A stretch of DNA of 64,000 nucleotides from Hibiscus mutabilis (Eukaryota; Streptophyta; Magnoliopsida; Malvales; Malvaceae). The notes below the pieces were generated by a model. That model searched no databases. It had not been told where the DNA came from and worked only from the letters and a program-made list of their open reading frames with translations. Location: contig CM033715.1 in assembly GCA_019671005.1 (NCBI GenBank), forward strand, positions 3,534,001-3,598,000. The letters run 5' to 3'. The position numbers were made by a program, and so were the translations under genes. This document shows, piece after piece, positions 25,719 through 37,474 of this stretch (within the stretch, counting starts at the first letter, position 1; the number at the start of each line of letters is the position of its first letter).

Positions 25719-26843
25719 CTAGCTAGTTGAATCATGCCTATTTTCTCCGTCATGGTGTTGGTGTGATCCGCTGGCCGGAGACTCGGGAACGTTGGTACCC
25801 AGAATCGGTCTATAAGCATTAAGTGACGCGAGCATGCCTAAATGAGTGTCGGTAACTGAACCACCTCCAGCACCAATTCCTGAACCAAATTGTTGGGCAG
25901 GTAGGAGAGCCATTGGAGTAGGGAAATTCATGAAATGTACCCCGCTAGACATAGTACCCCTATACATATTAGTAGTAGTACCTGAAGGAAATGTCCACAT
26001 GGGATCCCCGGCGCCACTCCCGCCGATGACTTGGTTTCCGGGGTTAGTCACCATCCAAAATGTTGTCGGAATCGGATTATGACTCGCTGGAATCGAACCT
26101 GCGTTAGATTGTATCAAGTAACTCCCCATCTGATTTTGTGGCAATTCTTGCTGCTCCGACCTCCTTCTTTTCGCTAAACTAGTATCTTCTGTCTCGACAA
26201 CGTCGACGCTAGCGTCCCGAATCTCTTGCTTAGCTTGCAAGAAAGCGTTCAAACTACTGCTACTACTACCGGGAAAGTTTAGTGAATCTTCTGACGATAA
26301 AGCAACACCCGGAAATAAAACCCTCCTTTGTTGTTGAGATGAATCGTCAAGGACATTCCTTTGATTCCATTCACTTCTCATCCTCAATTGTTGTGTAGTA
26401 AAATTTGGATTGAAATAAGTATTCCTCAAGTGGACAGCCGACATGCTAGAGCCTGAACTTCTCAGTGAAATATTAAGGGACGTAAAATTAGCAGGGATAG
26501 TACCTGTCCCCGTAGCAGCTATCACCGCAGGCTCAGCTTGCTGAAGCAACCATTCGATGGTTTCGCCATCAGATTTATGACCGAGCTCTCTCGTTAACTG
26601 GAAAACCCTAGCAGCACACGTCGCGGGCATACGGATGCGGCGGCCACGGCCTTCCACCTTGGTGTGCCTGTCTTTTGTTGAAGTCCTCTTAGGGGGAGGT
26701 TTCTTGGGGGGTTCCGAGGTCGTTTTGGAGCTCGTCTCGGCGTCACTGGCATCGGAACTAGGTTGTTCTTGTTGCTGTTCCTTCTTTTCTAGGAGCTGAA
26801 GAGGGAAGTTGGGCCTGCGGATCCCATTTTCATCCATGATCAT
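25719..26843 (-). CDS. TCP15: class I TCP transcription factor, TCP15-like
   Basis: An uninterrupted 374-residue frame without introns, as usual for TCP genes. The TCP domain (about residues 53-110) has the basic region STKDRHTKVEGRGRRIRMPA and the helix-loop-helix CAARVFQLTRELGHKSDGET followed by IEWLLQQAEPAV. The short basic region marks class I (PCF type), which binds GGNCCCAC-like sites in the nucleus and controls cell proliferation and growth, often as dimers. The N-terminal RPNFPLQLLE, the downstream NISLRSSGSS, NQMGSYLIQS and MNFPTPMALL blocks, and the His-rich acidic end match the TCP14/TCP15 branch, closest to TCP15 as recalled. The start could be Met1 or Met3; I took the first. A Gln/Ser/Asp-rich stretch precedes the DNA-binding domain. 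No lesion seen. Confidence 0.95.
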   Translation of the reverse strand: MIMDENGIRRPNFPLQLLEKKEQQQEQPSSDASDAETSSKTTSEPPKKPPPKRTSTKDRHTKVEGRGRRIRMPATCAARVFQLTRELGHKSDGETIEWLLQQAEPAVIAATGTGTIPANFTSLNISLRSSGSSMSAVHLRNTYFNPNFTTQQLRMRSEWNQRNVLDDSSQQQRRVLFPGVALSSEDSLNFPGSSSSSLNAFLQAKQEIRDASVDVVETEDTSLAKRRRSEQQELPQNQMGSYLIQSNAGSIPASHNPIPTTFWMVTNPGNQVIGGSGAGDPMWTFPSGTTTNMYRGTMSSGVHFMNFPTPMALLPAQQFGSGIGAGGGSVTDTHLGMLASLNAYRPILGTNVPESPASGSHQHHDGENRHDSTS

Positions 26844-26989
26844 GTGTGAAAGTGGGATTATATTTGTGTTTTGGCTCTCCTAGTACATGATCTGTAGGTG
26901 ACCCTCAATTCAGTCACTTTGGTGGCCTGGTGGGTCAATTTTTTTTCTTTCAAATATGATGTGTAGCTTGGAATTCCTTTTAGATGGGA

Positions 26990-27225
26990 GAAGATTGCAG
27001 CTGAGTTGCTTTTTCTTATCTCTGCAAAGACCAAAGAGAGAGACAGACAGAGATAGAGAGGATAAGGGAAGAGGGCAAGCTTTAAGCAACAAATACAATA
27101 AGTGAGAATTATAAGGGTGGGATATGAAAGAAAAGCAATGATTTTTCCTTCTTTTCTTTTAGGGATTGGGAAATATCTTGTTTCTTTGAGGATCTGTTTG
27201 TAATTCTCTCTCTCTCTCTCAATTC
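26990..27225 (-). promoter_or_regulatory. GA-rich leader region upstream of TCP15
   Basis: On the TCP15 strand this stretch 150-380 bp before the ATG carries pyrimidine-rich and GA-repeat runs (27040-27060 and 27205-27220). In plants such tracts are candidate BBR/BPC (GAGA-binding) sites and common in 5' leaders. Transcription start is not determined. A (GTAT)n run lies just outside at about 27247-27264. Confidence 0.3.
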
Positions 27226-27264
27226 ATCATACAATATCTACCAATATATGTATGTATGTATGTA

Positions 27265-28582
27265 TTTTGTTTTCATTATGAAGATATCCTTTTATTGTGG
27301 TTGGACAGTCCCTTGATTCAGACTCCACGTGCGGTGCTCTTTTATCATTCAGTCTATAAAGACAGTGGTGGCCTGAGCCTCAGGCCCCATCCCCTTAACC
27401 CAAAACACACTCTCTTTCCATGGTCAAAAATTAAAGAAATGAAAAGCAATTTATATATAAACTTACATTTACGTCACTATTTTTATTTTATGACGTAAAA
27501 TTTAATGTAACGATATTCGTCACGCTAAGTACGTCGCTAAATGTCTAGCGTGACGACATAGTTATTTTCGTCATATTGTCGATAATATAGTGACATTAAC
27601 GTATAACGGCACTTTATAATTTGTATTCAGTGACTGCTATTTAAGTCATTCAATAATATAAATTTCGTCATTAATCATATGTATATATAATATACTCAAG
27701 TGGTTCCATTCAATCCTTGTAATCGTTGCATGTGAAAAGAGATGGCTTCTTCCTCAAGTTAAAATTTCAACCATGCATGGTATGAAATTCCTTAGTTTTA
27801 AAAATTATTGAGGATGAACGAAACCAATGGTGATGGAAAAATCTTTGAGTAGATTTCTGAGTCAATACCCAACACTTTTCAGGTCTCCATCTTTGAACAT
27901 GTGAGCCATACAGTCTGCAATATTATTTATATACATATACATATGCATGTGTAGATATGTGTGCTCCTTACAAGTATTGTTTAGAAAACTCATATTCCCA
28001 AAATTTGCCTTTTTTCCCCATTTTGCCATAAAGGGCTTTCTTACTCATTTTATTTTAAAGTTTTGTGTAGGAGTAAGAGAACCATTTTCATAACATCTCA
28101 GGACCAAGTGACTTGTCCATGATTAATAGGTACCACTGTAACTAACTGTGAATTGTTTGACAATGTTGAAAAGTTTAAAGGTTTTGATTTCGAACTTCAA
28201 GTTAACCTCGCCTCCACCAAACCAGAAGAAATTAGGATTTAACTTTATAATTACTTCACATGGATCACCGAATGTTGTAAAATTTAACTTTATAATAAGT
28301 TAAGTTTCTGAATATTTTCTTTGGTTATAGTTCTGGTTCAGGAAATGTTTGAATGACTCGGTAAAGTGGAAAGCTCAAATTAAGGAACAGATTTTAAGTA
28401 CAGTTAGTGTTTCTACAGAAATCAAGGTTAAATTCTCTTTGTTTCCTCTTTAGAACTGTCGTGGATAGACCAACGCCCTTTCCCTACCACCACAAAACTC
28501 ATCTTTGGATTATTCTATAAATCTTTGTTCTGAGTATTAATTTTTTATAAAATCACTAATAGTATATGGATTATTGTTGCTT
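27265..28582. other. intergenic DNA with a TIR-like hairpin
   Basis: No gene. About 27460-27690 is rich in GTCA/TGAC motifs and contains the hairpin listed separately, so it may be a decayed DNA-transposon terminus. The remainder to the solo LTR is AT-rich. Confidence 0.4.
27518..27555. repeat. perfect 10-bp inverted repeat CGTCACGCTA/TAGCGTGACG
   Basis: CGTCACGCTA (27518-27527) and TAGCGTGACG (27546-27555) are exact reverse complements across an 18-nt loop, surrounded by further GACG/CGTC motifs. This resembles the subterminal repeats of DNA transposons, but no element ends were found. Confidence 0.6.
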
Positions 28583-28587
28583 CAATG

Positions 28588-30080
28588 TGTAACAACGGAG
28601 TCGCTACCGGTCCCTTTTATTATATTAGGCGGACCGAAAACTTAAAAACCAACCAGATCGAGGGTTCGAGGGCACGGTTATGTGCGAGGAAGGATTAGCA
28701 CCCCCATCACGCCCGCAGAACAGCACTTACTTGGTCACTAATATTTTCCTTGTAACCCGGATGCGTGCATGCAGAGATTAATGTAAAAATTCATAAAGTT
28801 CTAAAATTGACTCGAATTTGCTCACTGCTGAGTAAATCCCGATCATTTTAGACTCAAGGGGATTAAGACATTATTCTCTAAAATCCGAAAATATAATCTC
28901 GCATAGGAGTTTCGACCGTTCCCCAACGGCTAGGAGAAGACCAAATTAACCCTAGTTGAGAAAATATCTCATTTTTTCATGATGCAATAAAAATTCTTTT
29001 TTTAATGATGTTTTATGCTCTCTTTAATTTTATGGGTGGTTTAATGTTCAAAGTTAATTAGAAGTATATATTTAAGGGGACTAATCTTAAAAGGTTTTAT
29101 TAAATTATTTACACATTATTTACTTTTCTAAAAGTTACTTAAGGAGTTTAAAGAAACTAATCCTAGAAGGTTTTATTAAAGTGTTTAATTATTTACCTTT
29201 TTTATAATTACCCTAAGAGTTTTACTTACAATTAAATAACTATTTACTCCTTTTCAGAAAATTACCAAGTTAGTTTTTATTTACCATTATTTACAATTAT
29301 TGAATTATTTACCTAAAGATTTTATTTAACTATTTACAATTAATTATTTACCTTTTTTTAAAGATTTACCTAAAGATTTTATTTAGCTATTTACAATTAA
29401 AGTAAGGTGTAGAATATTTAAGTTATCTATTAATATGTACATTATTTTAGGAATCTAGACCTAAATATTTAATTAAAACCTTATTATAGGCAACTAAAAA
29501 AATCTAAGCCATTTATTAAAGAAACTAACCTAAAAATATTCATATTAAATTATTCAATAGCTTTTCCCTTTTAAAAAAACATTAATTATTAGGAGGTTCA
29601 TTTAACTTAATATCTTATCGAGTTAAAATATATTAAGATGAACAAAACATGACAGGATGAATATGCACGAATTAAATGATTAGCTTAAACAATAAAAAAA
29701 ACTGAAATAAAGATTAAGGTTATGAAATCGCAAACAGTAGGATCAAGCTTGAACTAAACGACGAGGGGTACGGGTTGTTGGTGCCATAAATCCACAGTGA
29801 AGAATCCTTGCACATAGCTTGACTTTCCATACATGTCGAGCAGGATCTCTTGTAATCTTCTCATATCTGACCTGATTAAGATTTTGTGTGGTCTGCAAGA
29901 AAAACTAAAATACATTAATAAATGAGATAAAAAATTGAGCCAATTGAACCTTTATTCATGTACATGGACTCCTTTTTTATTTTTTCTAATCAAATCTTTT
30001 TTTTTTTGCTTATTGGGTTTAATAATAATACATATATACAAAAAAATGAATAAATGGGGCGGATAAAATAGGTGACTACA
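28588..30080. mobile_element. 1493-bp solo LTR with CAATG target duplication
   Basis: The insertion begins TGTAACAACGG and ends GGTGACTACA, so it has TG...CA ends with a short TGTA/TACA inversion. It is bracketed by CAATG at 28583-28587 and 30081-30085. It contains the GAGGAAGGATTAGCACCC block (about 28698-28715) that I recall from a widespread plant LTR family. No internal gag-pol, primer-binding site or second LTR is present, so a solo LTR left by LTR-LTR recombination is the simplest reading. A short non-autonomous element is possible. Confidence 0.75.
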
Positions 30081-30085
30081 CAATG

Positions 30086-32535
30086 GTTTGTTTCAAGTAA
30101 ATATATTCTATGGTACTAATTTTAAGCTACAAGTTTAATTCATTATATGGTACTTATTCTTATTGTAACTTCTGTTATCTCACAAGTTAACTTTGTTGAT
30201 GCTGTAGTTAGTTTCTTATTGGTTATTTTGTATAGAAATTATTATTTTATATACTTGGATTCATTGTATGTGAATGATGAGCGATACTTGTAGGAACGTT
30301 TTGTTGAGATAAACTGCATGCTTCAAATAGAAATTGCATTTTTCAACTTGATTCTTAAAACGTGTTAAAGACATGGCATCAAATGAAACAAGCATCAATA
30401 ATTAAAATGTTTAATCGGATTATATGTTTCATTATCTAAAAAAATATTTGTTAAAGTTATTTGTTTCTTTTGTATAGTATACATATTTTGAATATCACTA
30501 AACTTTTTTTTATTTGTAGGAAAGAAATGCAAGTTGAGGTTTCAGATTGGAACTGTGGATGTATAATTTGGTGTACATTTTTATTTATTTATTTTCTTAT
30601 AAATTCCAATTTTGTAGAGTATATATGTACAAATAATTACACTTATATGCTTCAAATTTTATTTTAATATTATTTTTCTCTTAATTAGTACACAACATTT
30701 GGAATGATCTATGCACATTCTATTATTATTGTTGTAATTGTTATTGTTATTGTTATAGTTTCTTTTAGTGAAAAATCTTCACCATTCAAAGTTACCTCTA
30801 TATAATAAAAAAATATTTTTTTCATATGTTAAATAAAATGGTCACAACTAAAAATGTAATTCTTATAATTGATTTACTTATTATTTTTTATTATATGTTT
30901 GTCACAAATAATTTTTGATATAAATGACAACATATTTTTAGACACTTTTAATGTGTATTTGTGATAAAATATTCATAATTGATGAGAATAGTATTAGTGC
31001 CTAATTATTTTGACATTGCTCAGAAATATTAGTGTCTAGTTTTTTGTCACTGATAAGAATAATATTAGTATTTAATTTTTCGTCACTACTAAAAATAATA
31101 TTAGTGTCCGGTTTTTTGTCACTATAAAAAATCTAAATTTTTGTCACTGATAACAATAATATTAGTGTCTAATTTTTTGTCACCGATAAGAAATCTAAAT
31201 GGATCCCATAGGGTCCCAAAGGCAGCAGCTGTGATTGAAATGATGTAGTCCAATATTGAAATGGAGTTGGGGAAGATATCACGTGCCTTGCCATCTTGTG
31301 CATGTGGCGATGACGATGCCTTACCCTCCCTTTGTGTGTTTAATTATTCAACCAAAACTTGTCGGAATGTTGCCTATAAAATCCACCCTTTCTTCCTGTT
31401 TTTGGTCCAATCTCTTTCATTCTCCTCGACACTTGCAATGTTTTGGTACCCTAATCTCACATTTCACCCCTTGTAATTGCCTAATTAGTTATGCGTGTAA
31501 GATTAGATACTACTTTTTGTTCAATTATTCAAAAGAATTTAAAAAAATATCAAAACCGTCACCAAAAAAAGAGGACAAAGTCAAAATTAGATAACGAAAG
31601 AATAAAAGTTTTGAATATCTATGAATTAAAATTAAATTTTAAATAAGTAAAGAAATGACAGGTTGGCATGCACAAAAACAAATGCTTGATTGACAGAGAA
31701 GGAGCAAAGAGATAGAATGTGAACAGAAGAAAAGCCAATGGAAAAGGAAAAGGAAAAGAAAATCCAGCATCACTTTCCGCATCCACTGGCTAAGAATTAA
31801 TATGAGTGGCTCATTCTCCCTCTCCGTATATTTCTTCCCTACCATTTTACTTTTCCCACTTATTTTCTTCCTTTTCTTATTATTATGTGATTTAATGTTT
31901 TGTTTTTCTTTGTGTTTAACGATAAGACCGTTGAATTAATATTAAATTTTGTATAAAGTTTGATGGAAATTAATGTTTGATGGAAATTTTCTTTGTACAA
32001 GTTTATTAATGAGGATGTATAAATTTAAGACACGATTTTACACAAATTTAAATCGCTTTGCCTAGCTTATTATTAAAAGATTAAAAATTTTATAAACAAA
32101 TACTAATTTGTAATTAATTATAAATTATTAAAAATATATATATATGAATTCCAAGTATTAGAATTTTCTTTTTTTGTGTGTTATTATATGAATACAGGGG
32201 GACCCACATTCCACCTCACATAATGAAATGTCCCTCTCCAGTCCCTCTGGCGAAGCTGGTGGGTCATGGGTGCTCAATAGTTGGAATCTTCTTAAATTCA
32301 AGTGCTGACGTCATCCACATCCAGATCTTACTACGTGGCACCACCGCCAACCTCTCGTTCTTCCCTCCAAAATCTTAGGGCTGATGTCAATAACACTGCC
32401 GACAAAAAAATATAGTAGAAATCACTAAGAAGTTGGCCACATCGTGCATGACTTTTTAGCCACCGGTTGCTTATGGGATTTCCGTTTTGATATGTATTAT
32501 ATATGTATGTATTGGCGGGATAACTTCGACCCTTA
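30086..32535. other. intergenic DNA with transposon remnants and a promoter-like patch
   Basis: No gene seen. About 30840-31195 is rich in GTCAC motifs, probably a CACTA-type remnant. A TATAAAA lies near 31373. At 32300-32345 a TGACGTCA palindrome and an ACGTGGC core lie within 40 bp, as in bZIP-regulated promoters, but no coding region follows within 1.5 kb. Confidence 0.4.
31026..31190 (+). repeat. degenerate 36-bp tandem repeat
   Basis: Four diverged units beginning ATATTAGTGTCT and containing TTTTTGTCACTGATAA follow each other. The third unit carries an extra insertion of about 25 bp. The GTCAC core matches the subterminal motifs in the CACTA-like element at 36217-37471. Confidence 0.65.
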
Positions 32536-32982
32536 AGGTTATTTGGTTCGCAAAAAATATTATTATTAAAGGAAATAATCGAAAAATATTATTAGTAACG
32601 AGAATAATTTTTTCTAAAATCATATACTCAAGTTTAGGAAAATTCCCCGTAGAAGATAAAACTATACTCTTAATAGTAGTTTTTTTCCTCAAAATAGTAG
32701 AAATATTATTTTCATCTTATTCTTAGGTATTAGACATTTTTATTATTTTAGACTAAAATACCATTGAAATAATATTTTGTATTCAAAAAAATCATTATTT
32801 TCTGTTTCCTAACAATTTACATTTTGGTAATCTTATAATCTATCAAACAAACATTATAATTTTACATTCTTGTTAAAGAAACCAAAAATAATATAACATT
32901 CCTAACAATATGCAAAGTAATAAATCATTTTAAAAATCTTATTCTCAAGAGTAATGTTACATTCCGTGAACCAAATACCTCC
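32536..32982. mobile_element. 447-bp Tourist-like MITE
   Basis: Imperfect terminal inverted repeats: the left end has AGGTTATTTGGTTCGC, the right end GTGAACCAAATACCTCC, which complement each other around ATTTGGTTC. TTA flanks both sides (32533-32535 and 32983-32985), the PIF/Harbinger target duplication. The interior is AT-rich and non-coding. Confidence 0.65.
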
Positions 32983-32985
32983 TTA

Positions 32986-35072
32986 GGCTAAGAATCTAAG
33001 CTGCACAGTTGCCACCTAACAAAAGTCCTTTCCTCTATCAAAGGTCAGCAACTTTCAAGGCAAATCTTTAAATTCCTTGTTACTCCTAATAAATTAAGAT
33101 TATTATCTTCTCCATCTACATTTTTGTTATCAATTCATGCTAATTGCCATCCAACAACAAGATTTATAAATTAATGGTTCACACTAGAGGTGTTTTTGAT
33201 CTAGTTTGCCTAATCAACTGTTATCAAATTAATTAACATCAACCATAAACTTCATACGGTATCATTTAAAAACAATCGTTTATTATTTTATTTGTAGTTC
33301 AATCAACCTCGTATAAATTAACTGTGAATTTTTAATTATAACACATAATTACATACACATATTAATAATACATCAATGGGTGGCCCACTTAACCTCTAAA
33401 TTTCAAACTAGGTGGTTTTCACGTGATTGACCATAGATTGATTTAGGGAAGACCTCCACAAATTTCATAACTTCACCTACATACATCAAAGTACCATTGT
33501 CTTATATAAGTTATACATTCAAAATTGAAAAAAAAGGCCATCCATAGTTACCTTTAATGAAAAGACTAGAGAAAGGTAAAGTATAGATCAATAACTAGTT
33601 ATGGAAGCCGACGGTGATGTTAGGGAAATAATGCGTCATAAATACACAGTTAATAATGAGTTGGAGTTTTTCAGAAAGGGTTAGGGTAAAAGCGTTGTTT
33701 TCACAGAGGACAAACTTTGTGAACGTGGCCAATGCATGATATTGAAAAGTGAAAACAAACACTCGAGCATTATACTTATAGCCCAAAGGGAAATGAAGTA
33801 TTTGATGTGACACACTACTATTATCTCTTTCTATAAATGAACCATTTTTTTTCGGGTTTGGACGAAATTATCCATTTGGGCTCTTTCAAAATTACTATTT
33901 TTTTTATTATTATTGAAAACCACAGCCCAAAGATCAACCAAATTCATTACACGGCACGCATGAATAAAGGTTTTGCAATTTCTAAAAAGAGAGCAAACAA
34001 GGGACAGGGACTTATTTACCTGCCATTTAGTGGCCTTTAGCACGTCTCAAACGGTAGGGCTGAAAAGGCCCCAGTCATTTACTTTGAAGTTTGCAACGGC
34101 TAGCTTAAAGATTTCGCCCATCGGTCTAAATCCAGATTGCATAGCCGGAGTAACTAATCCTGCACCAACTGCACTAGCACTTTCGCTCAAAGGACTGCAC
34201 ACATAATATGTAGTAGCAATGGTGTTATACAAAATCGATGGCCTAATTCCGTAGTCAAGGAGGCAGTGAAATGTTAAGAAATGGCTACTGAGAGATTTTT
34301 AATATCATATTTGCTTTCAGTCTTAGATGACAGAAAGGCAATGAAATGCTATCTCTTCCTTTTTGTATTAAGAAAGAACGGCAGCAGTGAAGCTTTAAGC
34401 TCATAACATTGAAGATAAAGGACAAGTGCATCTGAACACTCCTTCCAAAATCTCAGTCATCATTTAAAATTTGCCCAACACAAGTTCAGACTTCAGACAA
34501 ATAATTAGCCGCCAGTTCTTCGACCTCTAATATTATCTAATCTTACAATCTCAGTCCAGATAGCAAGCTATTTCATTTACAAAACAGACAATAATCAGCA
34601 GTTCCGCACATGCTATAAAGACAACATATTTTTACCAAGTATCAGATATGCATCTACTCTGTTTTATCTTAAAAACTGCCTAAGTTGAAGAGATCGATCT
34701 AGATTTTAGCTTTTACCCCAGCACATTCATAAAAATAAAACATACAATGGAGGAACACATTATATATCGCATCAATAAGCCTTGAGCTTAAACTGTCTTT
34801 CACAAGAAAAGCCATAAATTGATGTTTTCAATAAGTCCTACTAGATAAAACAACAGAACAGAGAGTATAGAATCTGACACCATCAGGCAGAATTTGAAGG
34901 TTACGGTACCTATAATGTAAAATAAGATAATAGAATGCTAAGCGTAAGAAACATCAAGACTCAAGGAAGAGCATAAAGTTTGGTAAGGAAGAGACCTGTA
35001 GACTGCAGAAAACTGAAAGTTGAAACTACTAAGACTGAAACTCTAGGTAGATGCCTTCAAAATGACTCTTAC
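32986..35072. other. intergenic DNA with a coding-like fragment
   Basis: Mostly AT-rich. The minus strand at 34250-34047 keeps a 67-codon open frame of balanced, protein-like composition (YGIRPSILYNT..., ...GLVTPAMQSGFRP...), listed separately. Frames at 33595-33813 and 33831-34043 are not recognisable. Positions 34300-35072 may be 3' UTR or introns of the unidentified minus-strand gene. Confidence 0.35.
34047..34250 (-). other. unidentified coding-like fragment
   Basis: An open minus-strand frame of about 67 codons ends in TGA at 34049-34047. It includes TTYYVCSPLSESASAVGAG and FKLAVANFKVNDWGLFS. Composition looks like a real protein, but I do not recognise the family, no start or splice context is clear, and it may be a captured or decayed exon. 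Confidence 0.25.
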
Positions 35073-35858
35073 CATTTGGCCAACTGCAGTTGTGACAATG
35101 GCTGGAATGTTTTCGTAGCACAATCCAGGAGCCTCAACCACTGTTGACTGCTCAAGCAACTGAAACGTATAGCAACAGAGGAAATGTCAGCTCTACAACC
35201 ATATCAAGTCTCAAACAGTTGTCAAGCAAAGAAAAACATGTAATGTGCGAAAACATTTCTATGGGTGTCTTGGACATCAACTGCTCCTGAGGACGTGCGA
35301 AAGATAACCAAGCCAATGCATAAAGAACAATATCATAATTATCAGAGAACGAGTAAAGCTTGTAGTTCTTGTTTTAGTAACATAATCTAAAATAAAATAA
35401 CTGTCATTCTAAATGTAATACATGACAAACAGAGTAAGTTAAAAATCTTGAGAGAGATAGGATTTAGGAATTAGGATAACAAACACAAACTAAACATCAA
35501 ACGAGAAAAATATATAAAAGTTCAAAGGTAGTACTAATAGCTACATAATGGCGCCATAAACCAAACATAAAATTCTAAATCTGTAAATTTAAAACAAACA
35601 TAAAATCGAGTACCTTGATGACACTAATTCAAAAACATAATTGCTTTAAATTACAATTTCCTGACTGCGATAGAATCGATAAACTATCATAAGACTACAT
35701 AAAAGATTACCGTGAATCCTTCACCGTCTTGTTCAATGGCAAAATCTCGAAGAAACCAGGCAGCGCTACCATCATCACCAACACCACGGTTATAATCTAA
35801 TAACTCAAAGATTAAGCTCTCATCACGGGCAAGGTCCACGAGCAACTCCTTTAATTCA
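35073..35858 (-). CDS. two exons of an unidentified gene
   Basis: Exon one (35858-35711) follows a TTTTTTGAG acceptor-like site. It encodes ELKELLVDLARDESLIFELL and then DYNRGVGDDGSAAWFLRDFA, ending GFT at a GTAATC donor. Exon two (35159-35073) follows a TTTCAG acceptor, encodes LLEQSTVVEAPGLCYENIPA then IVTTAVGQM, and ends at a strong GTAAGAG donor. The exons are in phase. If the next exon starts after the TATAG near 34913, the frame stops after two more codons, giving a C-terminus there. The N-terminal exons were not found upstream, so the gene is partial or a fragment. I cannot name the family. Confidence 0.4.
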
Positions 35859-36213
35859 CTCAAAAAACGAAAAGCAACCAGATAAATAAACAATAGTATA
35901 AAAATAAACTCGGCTCATAAATAAACTCGTTAATATTAACACTTTAATTATCTTCTCATACAAGGAAATAAGGACCCGACAGACCAATAAAAATTTAAAT
36001 TAAAATGTACTGGTCAATGGTCATGTTCACAGTTACGTTTCATATCATGATACTCGGCTCTCCTCCATTGGAGTTGCAAGATATCTAGAGATATTTTAGA
36101 ACCTCCTTTTTGCAAGCTTGTTAGCAACTAATCTCTTGGCTTAGGCCTTTATTATTCAAAAAAAAAAAAGAGGACCTAAAATAAATTTGGAAAAAACAAC
36201 AACGTATTTTAAA
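35859..36213. other. spacer before the CACTA-like element
   Basis: AT-rich, nothing recognised. Confidence 0.4.
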
Positions 36214-36216
36214 TTA

Positions 36217-37471
36217 CACTACAAGAAAATACATTTTTAGTGACGTTGAAAATGGTCACAAAAAATGTTAAATTTAAGGTTTAAACTAATTATCCCTGAA
36301 ATTTAATGGTGCTTTTGCATTTTAGTCGGCAAACTTTTAACTTAGCATATTCATATGTCAATTTTGAGTAAATAAATGCAATGCATGGCTTAGGATCAAA
36401 CCTGGAACCTTTAGGGCAAGAGTGCAATACTTATCCACTAGGCTAGGCAAAATATTTAATATTATTTTAAAAGAAAAATAATATTTAGGTTAACTTGTAA
36501 TTGAAATTAATTTTATTTATTTTAAAAATATGTACTAATTATTATAATAATAATTTAACTAGTTTTTTATGGTTTCTTATAGAAGTACGAATGTTGAAGA
36601 AACTATTTAAATTTTTTAAAGAAAAAACTAATCAAAATGAAATATTTCTTTTAAATTTTTTAAAAAGTACAATTTTCTATCATATATTATGCTAAAATCA
36701 CATATTAGTCTTTGTACTTTAATTTGGTCACTTTAAGTTTCTATACTTTTTAAAATTTAAAATTTCGATCATGACATGAATGGTGGTCTTTAAATATGTT
36801 AAGTAAAAATTTGTTTTTATCCAATTTGTTATACACAAGTTGCTTATTTAATTTATGTTCTTTAATTTGATCACTTTTAGTCCTTGTAATTTAGTAATAT
36901 TATTGGTGTCCCGTTGGGATTAGGATTGAAATTTTAATATTTTAAAAATATATGGACTAAAGTTGATGAAAATAGATTGACTAAAACAACAATTTACACA
37001 TAGTATAGAGACTATAGATATATTTTATCTCTTGACAAAGTAGTTTATGATAACTTTAATTTTTATAATTATAAAAATGTATTTATCATTGTGACAATAT
37101 CTAATTTGTCATTACTTTTTTATTGGTGACAAAATTTATCACAACAAAAAATAAAACTTTAAGTGACAAGTAATTTCATTGTCATAACAAATATCAAATA
37201 ATAGTGATTACTTCACATATCGTCACTATCATGTGTCAAAATTTTAGTGACAATGAATTTTGTTCACAGTTATATACTTATAGTGAGAATTTATTTGTGA
37301 AAAGTGTAACCGTCACAATTACTACTGTTATAGTGATTAAATAAAAATACGTCACAATTACTTATACTAATAGTGTCGCACGGAAATATTATCACAAAAA
37401 AGTTAATATTTGTGATAAAATTATTCGTAGCCACTATCAATTTATCACTAAAAACTTATATTGTTGTAGAG
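36217..37471. mobile_element. 1255-bp non-autonomous CACTA-like element
   Basis: Begins CACTACAAGAAAATAC (36217) and ends TTGTTGTAGAG (37471), near-complementary termini of the En/Spm (CACTA) type; the outermost right base pair deviates from the canonical GTAGTG. TTA flanks both ends (36214-36216, 37472-37474), the 3-bp target duplication typical of this superfamily. Subterminal zones are full of GTCAC/GTGAC motifs, the usual transposase-binding repeats. No transposase is encoded. Confidence 0.72.
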
Positions 37472-37474
37472 TTA

